DNA of 64,000 bases from Streptomyces sp. PKU-EA00015 (GTDB taxonomy: Bacteria > Actinomycetota > Actinomycetes > Streptomycetales > Streptomycetaceae), in the NCBI RefSeq assembly GCF_013387495.1, contig NZ_JABZEE010000050.1, forward strand, positions 60,435 to 124,434, in the 5' to 3' direction. Position 1 is the stretch's first letter. Each line of letters begins with the position of its first letter. Positions 58,677 through 64,000 of this stretch are shown here, one piece after another. The translations under genes were made by a program, and so were the position numbers. The notes below the pieces were generated by a model, which searched no databases, was not told where the DNA came from, and saw only the letters and a program-made list of their open reading frames with translations.

Positions 58677-59627
58677 TCACCAGGTGCGGCCCGCATCGAG
58701 GAGGAGGTCGCGGACCCGGTTGACATCCGGGTTGGCGGGCCTGCCGGGGCGCTGGACGAGATAGCCGGTGTTGATGGGCGGGTCGTCCGGTTCGTGCAGG
58801 GGCACCAGGGCGCCTGAGGCGAGTTCGTCCTGGCACAGGAAGCGGGGCAGGACGGTGAAGCCGGCTCCCGCGGTGACCGCGGCGAGTACGCCGCGCAGGT
58901 CGGGGACGGTGACGGCGGCGGGGCAGGACAGCCGCGTGCCGAAGACGTGGCGCCAGTAGCGGCGGGCGATGGGCAGGTCCTCGGCGTAGGTGACCAGGGG
59001 GACGGCGTGCAGCGCGGCCGGGCCGTCGGCGGCCAGCCGTTCCTTCAGGCGGCCGGCCCAGGCGGGCGCGGCGACCAGGACGAACTCCTCGTCCATCAGC
59101 GGCACGGCGGCCAGCGCCCTCCCGCGCGGCCGGACGGTGGCGATCACCAGGTCATAGCGTCCGGCGCGCAACTCCTCCAGGAGCGGGTCGGTCAGGCCCA
59201 TGGTCACGCGCAGCCGTACACCGTCGGCGGCCAGCGGGGCGAGTGTCGGCAGGACCCGGGTGCACAACAGCTCGGCAGGCCCTGCCAGATGGACGGGGTC
59301 GGCCGGCTTGTCCGGTGCGGTGTCGGGCCCGGCGACGGCGGCGAGCGCGTCGAGGGGCGCGGCCACGCCGGCCGCGAGATCGTGGGCGACAGGTGTCGGG
59401 GCGACGCCGCGCGGCAGGCGCTGGAACAGCTCGCGGCCCGTCTGCCGTTCCAGGGCGCGGATCTGGGTGGTCACCGTGGGCTGGGACAGGCCCAGCAGTC
59501 CTGCGGCGGCGGTGAAGGAACCGGAGCGGTACACAGCCAGGAAGGTGCGCAACAGGTTCAGGTCCGGTGGGGGTACGGCAGCGGACTGCCGTGCCCCGAT
59601 CGGGCCATCGGGATCCTTATGTCTCAC
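58677..59627 (-). CDS. LysR-family transcriptional regulator
   Basis: A 316-residue regulator. The N-terminal HTH is LLRTFLAVYRSGSFTAAAGLL then GLSQPTVTTQIRALERQTGR; the C-terminal part is the periplasmic-binding-like effector domain (VRLRVTMGLTDPLLEELRAG, VPDLRGVLAAVTAGAGFTVL). It is 20 bases downstream of the F420-type reductase gene on the same strand, so the two are probably co-transcribed and it may respond to that enzyme's substrate. Confidence 0.9.
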   Translation of the reverse strand: MRHKDPDGPIGARQSAAVPPPDLNLLRTFLAVYRSGSFTAAAGLLGLSQPTVTTQIRALERQTGRELFQRLPRGVAPTPVAHDLAAGVAAPLDALAAVAGPDTAPDKPADPVHLAGPAELLCTRVLPTLAPLAADGVRLRVTMGLTDPLLEELRAGRYDLVIATVRPRGRALAAVPLMDEEFVLVAAPAWAGRLKERLAADGPAALHAVPLVTYAEDLPIARRYWRHVFGTRLSCPAAVTVPDLRGVLAAVTAGAGFTVLPRFLCQDELASGALVPLHEPDDPPINTGYLVQRPGRPANPDVNRVRDLLLDAGRTW

Positions 59628-59647
59628 GAAGGAATCCTATCCGCCCC

Positions 59648-60346
59648 CTATGGCAAGGCGAGCTGTGGCGGCGTCCCGGAGCTTTGCGCCCGGAACGCGG
59701 CCGGGCGCTCGGGGGACGCCTCGGCCAGCGCCTCCGTCACCTCGGCGACGCCGCCGCGCAGGCCGTAGACGGGGGTGCCGGGCTGCTGTCGCCAGGAGTC
59801 GTCGATGCCGCCGGCGTCCACGGTCTCGAAGCCGAGCTCGTCGATGAGACCGCGGACGATGTTCTTGGCGGCCTCGTCGTCGCCCGCGACCGGCAGCGCC
59901 ATCCGCTCGGGGTCGTCCTTCGGGCGTGGCTTGTCGAGGATGTCCTGGGCGTAGGTGCCGTTGAACGCCTTGATCACCGGGTGACCGAGGTGCTGCTGCG
60001 TCCAGCGGCTCTCGGTGAGCCCCTCGTCCTCGATGGCGGCGATCCTCCCGTCGCGCTCCTTGGGGTAGTAGTTGCCGGTGTCGATCACGGCGAAGCCGTC
60101 GGCGGCCCCGTCGAACAGGCCGGGCGGAAGGCCGGGGATGTTCTTGAGCGGGATGGTGACCACAACGACCTCGGCGCCTCGGGCCGCTTCGGTCACGGCT
60201 ACCGGGGTGGCGCCGGTCTCATCGGCCAGCGCGGTCAAGGTGTGCGGGCCGCGGGAGTTGGCGACGGACACGTCGTGGCCGAGGGCCGTCAGCCGCCGGG
60301 TGAGGTTGCCGCCGATGTTGCCGGCGCCGATGATGCCGATTTTCAT
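59648..60346 (-). CDS. NADPH-dependent oxidoreductase of the F420H2:NADP(+) reductase family
   Basis: A 232-residue Rossmann protein. The dinucleotide motif MKIGIIGAGNIGGNLTRRLT is followed by VSVANSRGPHTL, the NADP-binding loop of this family, and IDTGNYYPKERDGR. Many actinobacterial members are annotated as NADPH-dependent F420 reductases; others act on different substrates. The ATG at 60346 follows AAGGAG, rejecting the 20-residue extension. A palindrome lies 51-65 bases upstream. Confidence 0.85.
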   Translation of the reverse strand: MKIGIIGAGNIGGNLTRRLTALGHDVSVANSRGPHTLTALADETGATPVAVTEAARGAEVVVVTIPLKNIPGLPPGLFDGAADGFAVIDTGNYYPKERDGRIAAIEDEGLTESRWTQQHLGHPVIKAFNGTYAQDILDKPRPKDDPERMALPVAGDDEAAKNIVRGLIDELGFETVDAGGIDDSWRQQPGTPVYGLRGGVAEVTEALAEASPERPAAFRAQSSGTPPQLALP

Positions 60347-60396
60347 GGGGAGTCTCCTTGAGTCGGGGTGGGTGGAAAGGGCGGGGTGCTGTGCGG

Positions 60397-60411
60397 GCCG
60401 TGTCACACGGC
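60397..60411. promoter_or_regulatory. Palindrome upstream of the reductase-LysR pair
   Basis: GCCGTGT-C-ACACGGC is a perfect odd-centred inverted repeat. The central TGTCACA fits the T-N(n)-A style of LysR half-sites, so LysR binding is possible. Confidence 0.45.
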
Positions 60412-60500
60412 GTCGAGCGTTCCTTTCCTGGTGAGCTGGACGGGCTGAACCGAAGGCCGGGACGGGCCTGTTCGGCGAGGGGATGTCCTGACCGTCGAGG

Positions 60501-62021
60501 TCAGTTGGCGACGGTGTTCAGTGGAGCTGGCCGGGGCGGCACCGACGGAGCCGGGAGGCTGTTGGCCTGGTGCCGCACGATGCGGCTGGGTGCCGCGCCG
60601 TTGAAGTTGAGGCCGGTGAGGGCGACCAGGGCGAGGAGAGCGAAGGCCAGGGCGCCGAGGGTGAAGACGACGCTGTACTGCGTCTCGGCTGGCAACGCAG
60701 GTGTGCCGGGCGGGAGATGGGGCAGGGTGTTGGCGGCCAGCAGGATGGTGATGACGGCCGAGCCCGCGGAGCTGCCGACCGAGCGGGCGATGGAGTTGAT
60801 GCCGTTGGCGATGCCGCTCTGGTGGGCGGGCACGCCCGCGGCAATGAACGCGGGAAGGGTGGCGAAGCCGAAGCTGACGGCGATGCCGGTGAGAATGCCC
60901 GCGATGACGACGGATGCGGTGCTGTCGTGGGCGAGGGCAAGCCAGACGAAGCCGGCAACGCCCGAGGCGGCGCCGGCAGCAAGGGTGACGCGGGCGCCGA
61001 TGCGGCGCACCAGGGTGTCGCCCAGCTGCGCGGCGATCAGTGAGGCGAGGGTGCTGGGCAGCAGGTAAGTGGTCGCGGCGCCCAGCACGGAGGCGGAGAA
61101 GCCGTAGCCCGCCAGTTCCCTGGGGGTCCGGACCAGGAAGGCGATGCCGATGAACTGGGTGAACATGCCGAAGCCGAGCAGCACACCGGCGATGTTGGTG
61201 AACAGCACCGGCCGGAACACGAACATGGTCATGTCCACCAGGGGCTCGCTGACGTGCCGCTCGACGACCACCCAGACCGTGGCCAGGACGGCCGCGGCGG
61301 CGAACAGGATCAGGGTGCGCGGGGAGCCCCAGCCCCAGCTGTTGCCCTGGGAGACGGGCAGCAGGAACAGGACGAGGCTGGCCGCCAGGGTGGCCGCGCC
61401 GGCCCAGTCGGTGCGTCCGCCAGTGGTCTCGCGGGAGGGCGGGACGGCGGCGATGACGCCCACGAGAGCGATCACGGACAGGGCGGCGGCCATCCAGAAG
61501 ACGCGGTGGTAGTCGGGATCGGTGCCCTGGGTGAGCAGACCCGCGCCGACCAGGGCGAGTCCGGCGCCGACCGCGAGGGTGCCGCTGACCAGGCCCATGG
61601 CGCCGGACAGACGGCGGGGCTCCAGTTCATCGCGCAGCACGGACAGGGCCAGCGGGAAGATCGCGGTGGAGGCGCCCTGCATCGCCCGGGCGGTCAGCAG
61701 CAGGGGCAGGGAGCTGGTGGTGGCTCCGAGGACGGAGCCGGCCACGGTGACCAGCAGGATGCCGATGAGAACGGGGCGCTTGCCGCGCATGTCCCCGAGC
61801 CGTCCGAGCAGCGGGGTGAAGACGGCTGCGGACAGCAGCGTGGCGGTGGTCAGCCAGCCGGCGGCGGAGGCGGTCAGGGACAACTCGTCGCGGATGACGG
61901 CCACGATGGGCACCACCAGGGTCTGCATCATGGCCACGACAGTGGCCGCGAGACCGAGGATGTATACGAGTCCGTATCCAGCGCCGGCGGGCGCGGTCGG
62001 GGCACGGTGCTTGGACGGCAT
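60501..62021 (-). CDS. MFS transporter, 14-TM type
   Basis: A 506-residue membrane protein with about 14 hydrophobic segments, starting MPSKHRAPTAPAGAGYGLVY. Motif A is GRLGDMRGKRPVLIG (about 73-87) and motif C-like glycine runs follow (GTLAVGAGLALVGAG). It resembles drug or metabolite exporters of the EmrB/QacA side of the family. The TetR gene is 109 bases upstream and probably controls it. Substrate unknown. Confidence 0.88.
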   Translation of the reverse strand: MPSKHRAPTAPAGAGYGLVYILGLAATVVAMMQTLVVPIVAVIRDELSLTASAAGWLTTATLLSAAVFTPLLGRLGDMRGKRPVLIGILLVTVAGSVLGATTSSLPLLLTARAMQGASTAIFPLALSVLRDELEPRRLSGAMGLVSGTLAVGAGLALVGAGLLTQGTDPDYHRVFWMAAALSVIALVGVIAAVPPSRETTGGRTDWAGAATLAASLVLFLLPVSQGNSWGWGSPRTLILFAAAAVLATVWVVVERHVSEPLVDMTMFVFRPVLFTNIAGVLLGFGMFTQFIGIAFLVRTPRELAGYGFSASVLGAATTYLLPSTLASLIAAQLGDTLVRRIGARVTLAAGAASGVAGFVWLALAHDSTASVVIAGILTGIAVSFGFATLPAFIAAGVPAHQSGIANGINSIARSVGSSAGSAVITILLAANTLPHLPPGTPALPAETQYSVVFTLGALAFALLALVALTGLNFNGAAPSRIVRHQANSLPAPSVPPRPAPLNTVAN

Positions 62022-62130
62022 GAGGGTGTCTTTCGAGAAGAGGTGTTCGGCGGGGCCGAGGCGGTACTGCGGTGGTGGTGCCGGGGAATCCGGGACGGTG
62101 ACCGGGAACGAACGCGCGGGGCGAGCGCGG

Positions 62131-62694
62131 TCAGTGGGTCGCGGCCGGGGCGCCCAGCAGGCCGGACAGGAGCGCGTCGGTCGCGGGCCCCAGCAGCAGC
62201 CTGCCGTCGCCCACCGACTCCAGCCCGATCACCAGGGCGATCGCGATATCGGCCGCCTCGCCGGGCTCGACACCGCCCACGGTGCCGGCCTCGGCGAACA
62301 GGCCGATCAGCAGGCGGCGCAGATCCGCCGTGAAGGTGGTGCAGATCCCGCCGAACAGCCGGGCCTCTTCGTCCAGGAGTTCGGCGGTGTGCGGGGAGTC
62401 CCCGGCGAGCTGGAGGACCAGGTCGAGCTTGGCGGCGAGGACGCCCCGGACGCGCTCGGCGTACGGGACGTCCTCGGCGGCCGCCGCCTGCCCGGCGCGC
62501 TCCAGTGCCTGGGTGTGCAGGCGGTGGGCGAGCTGCCGGAAGGCATCGTCCTTGCCGCGGACGTACTGGTAGACCGCTGACCGGGAGACGCCCATGGTGG
62601 TGGCGATGTCGTCCATGGTGGTGCGCCGCACGCCGTACCGGGTCAGACAGTCGTAGGTGGCGTCCAGGACCTCGCCCAGCCGGTCAGAGCCCAT
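62131..62694 (-). CDS. TetR-family transcriptional regulator
   Basis: A 187-residue repressor: HTH in TTMDDIATTMGVSRSAVYQYVRGKDDAF, then a helical ligand domain ending LLSGLLGAPAATH. Its start lies 3 bases from the stop of the DJ-1/PfpI gene, so the two are coupled; MFS, reductase and LysR genes follow on the same strand. A probable local repressor of the group. Confidence 0.88.
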   Translation of the reverse strand: MGSDRLGEVLDATYDCLTRYGVRRTTMDDIATTMGVSRSAVYQYVRGKDDAFRQLAHRLHTQALERAGQAAAAEDVPYAERVRGVLAAKLDLVLQLAGDSPHTAELLDEEARLFGGICTTFTADLRRLLIGLFAEAGTVGGVEPGEAADIAIALVIGLESVGDGRLLLGPATDALLSGLLGAPAATH

Positions 62695-62697
62695 GGC

Positions 62698-63393
62698 TCA
62701 GGCCAGCTTCGCGAGCAGTTCCGCGGCGACGGGGGCGGAGGAGGCCGGGTTCTGGCCGGTGACCAGGTTGCGGTCGACGACCACGTTCGGCGCCCACGGC
62801 TCGCCCGCCTGCACCTGCACGCCCGCCTCCGTCAGGCGGGTCTCCAGCAGCCACTTCGCCTTGTCGGCGAAGCCGGCCTGTGCTTCCTCGGAGTTGGTGA
62901 ACGCGGTCACCTGGTAGCCCGCGAACGCGTTGGACCCATCAGTCTTCACGGCCGCGAGCAGAGCGGCCGGGGCGTGGCAGACCACGCCCAGCGGCTTGCC
63001 CGCTTCCAGGGTGTCGGTCAGCAGCTTGCCGGAGGTGGCATCGACGGCGAGGTCCTCCATCGGGCCGTGACCGCCGGGGTAGAAGACCGCGGCGTAGTCG
63101 TCGAGGTTCACGTCCTCGAGCTCGATCGGGTTCTGCAGCTCGGTCATCGCGGCGAGCGCGCTCGCGATCTTGTCGGCGTTCTCCTGGCCGCCGTTGACCT
63201 CGGCGGCGAGGCTGGCCTTGTCCACCGTGGGGGCGACGCCGCCCGGGGTGGCTACGACGATCTCGTGGCCGGCGGCCCTGAACGCCTCGTACGGGGCGAC
63301 GGCCTCCTCGGCCCAGAAACCGGTCGGGTGCTTGGTGCCGTCGGCCAGCGTCCAGTAGTCGACGCCGGTCATCACGAAAAGGATCTTCGACAT
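62698..63393 (-). CDS. DJ-1/PfpI family protein (Hsp31-like)
   Basis: A 231-residue protein of the type 1 glutamine amidotransferase-like fold. The nucleophile elbow Cys lies in GVVCHAPAALLAAV, and the Glu partner near the N-terminus (WAEEAVAPYEAF) matches the Hsp31/YajL-like group (glyoxalase III or chaperone/deglycase activity). The acidic/His site FYPGGHGPMEDLAVD is typical. The ATG at 63393 follows GGAG. First gene of a minus-strand run. Confidence 0.87.
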   Translation of the reverse strand: MSKILFVMTGVDYWTLADGTKHPTGFWAEEAVAPYEAFRAAGHEIVVATPGGVAPTVDKASLAAEVNGGQENADKIASALAAMTELQNPIELEDVNLDDYAAVFYPGGHGPMEDLAVDATSGKLLTDTLEAGKPLGVVCHAPAALLAAVKTDGSNAFAGYQVTAFTNSEEAQAGFADKAKWLLETRLTEAGVQVQAGEPWAPNVVVDRNLVTGQNPASSAPVAAELLAKLA

Positions 63394-63937
63394 GGTGTTT
63401 CTCCGAGGGTACGGGCCCGGCTGACCGGGCCCGGAGGGGTGGGTTGCGTATCGCGCGCTCCGAGGTGCTGCGTCCGCTGACACTCTGCGGGCGCTGACAC
63501 TTTGCGTGCAGACCGTCAGAGCGGCGATGTCCTCGACAGTAGGTCGCGGTGCGATAGGTATCCAATGAGGAACCCAATGCCTGTCATTGGAATTCCAATG
63601 AGTGGGCGGGAATAGGGATCAGCCGGAGTATCCGACCTCCCAGCGGGCGCGGCGGAGGCACCCGTACTGCCGGCTCCGTGTGGGAGCCGGCTCTGGGCTC
63701 GGCGGCGTACGGGCCGTGCGCGCTGGGGCCTGTCACCGGGACGTCGGCGACAGGGCAGCGACCGCTCCCTCGAGGAGCGGGACCGGGCACTGCTGGGGGA
63801 AGCTCCAGGAGGACCGGCGTGATCTTGTCCATCTCCCCGAGGCAGGAATAGGCTGTCATTAGTCACTGTTCTTGACTGTCATTAAAGCTGACTAAACTCT
63901 TCGGGCGGGTGACCGCCCCTTATGCAGGAGACCCCCC
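63394..63937. other. Regulatory intergenic region between the DJ-1 gene and the isochorismatase-like gene
   Basis: 544 bases without a supported gene. It holds a direct repeat GCTGACACTYTGCG (63476-63505), three CCAATG units and an 18-bp palindrome (63584-63601), a possible TTGACT/TAAACT promoter (63873-63899) and a pair of TGTCATTA repeats (63855, 63878). It separates two divergent genes. Confidence 0.6.
63584..63601. promoter_or_regulatory. Perfect 18-bp palindrome, operator candidate
   Basis: TCATTGGAATTCCAATGA is a perfect palindrome. Two further CCAATG copies lie just upstream (63562-63578). It is about 190 bases from the DJ-1 start. The TetR encoded in the downstream operon is a plausible but unproven ligand. 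Confidence 0.5.
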
Positions 63938-64000
63938 ATGAGCGAGAACCTTCCCGGAACCGGTCGCATCCATGAGCCGCTGACCCGCGACAACGCCGCC
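63938..64000 (+). CDS. Isochorismatase-family hydrolase, N-terminal fragment (runs off the window)
   Basis: The frame starts at ATG 63938 after GCAGGAG and encodes MSENLPGTGRIHEPLTRDNA before the window ends. The LTRDNA segment commonly precedes the catalytic AVLLIDHQ strand of cysteine hydrolases (isochorismatase-like). With only 21 residues this is a tentative family call, and the end of the gene is outside the window. Confidence 0.5.
   Translation, partial: MSENLPGTGRIHEPLTRDNAA

Overview
This window is high-GC actinobacterial chromosome, almost certainly from a Streptomyces. Codon third positions are overwhelmingly G or C and GTG starts are common. The gene order (zur-znuBCA, glyS, dus, ppdK, nirBD, cutA, nasA, dgt, dnaG, hrdA-like sigma factor) is, from memory, that of the S. 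coelicolor SCO2460-SCO2510 core region; I could not check this by search.

Layout. 1-5.8 kb: end of an unknown gene, a ferredoxin-NADP reductase behind iron-box-like palindromes, a DinB protein, a PIN-toxin relic, recO, uppS and two paralogous membrane proteins. 5.8-11 kb: the zinc operon znuA-znuC-znuB-zur with Zur boxes, then glyS. 11-24.8 kb: an aldo/keto reductase-TetR pair with its operator, an MFS exporter, dus, a structured RNA candidate, ppdK, an ArsR-type regulator opposite a doubtful peptide ORF, a PhoX-like enzyme, a VOC protein, and an AraC regulator divergent from an EamA transporter. 24.8-39.9 kb: nitrogen assimilation (nirD, nirB, a third flavoprotein, nasA, a sirohydrochlorin chelatase-like gene) with GlnR-like boxes at two promoters; between these lie a sortase and its likely substrate, a SoxR-box-controlled FMN reductase, cutA, and a MITE that ends in the stop codon of a SanA/YdcF gene.

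39.9-53.6 kb: dgt, a ferredoxin reductase, dnaG, a two-gene nucleotidyltransferase/duplicated-domain operon, the hrdA-like sigma factor, a heterodimeric ABC exporter and an FGGY kinase. 53.7-58.4 kb: three tRNA-Asn genes at a 78-bp period and a CAT-anticodon tRNA, followed by accessory DNA: an integrase relic, a multiply frameshifted WD40/STAND pseudogene, and an intact secreted protein made of three ~105-residue repeats. 58.4-64 kb: LysR, F420-type reductase, MFS, TetR and DJ-1/PfpI genes on one strand with palindromic operator candidates, and the start of an isochorismatase-like gene.

The best candidates for undescribed biology are the operon at 44910-46498, the secreted triple-repeat protein at 57291-58382, the three-hairpin RNA at 16021-16103, and the decayed tRNA-linked island at 54.2-57.3 kb. 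No CRISPR array, complete prophage or biosynthetic gene cluster is visible.
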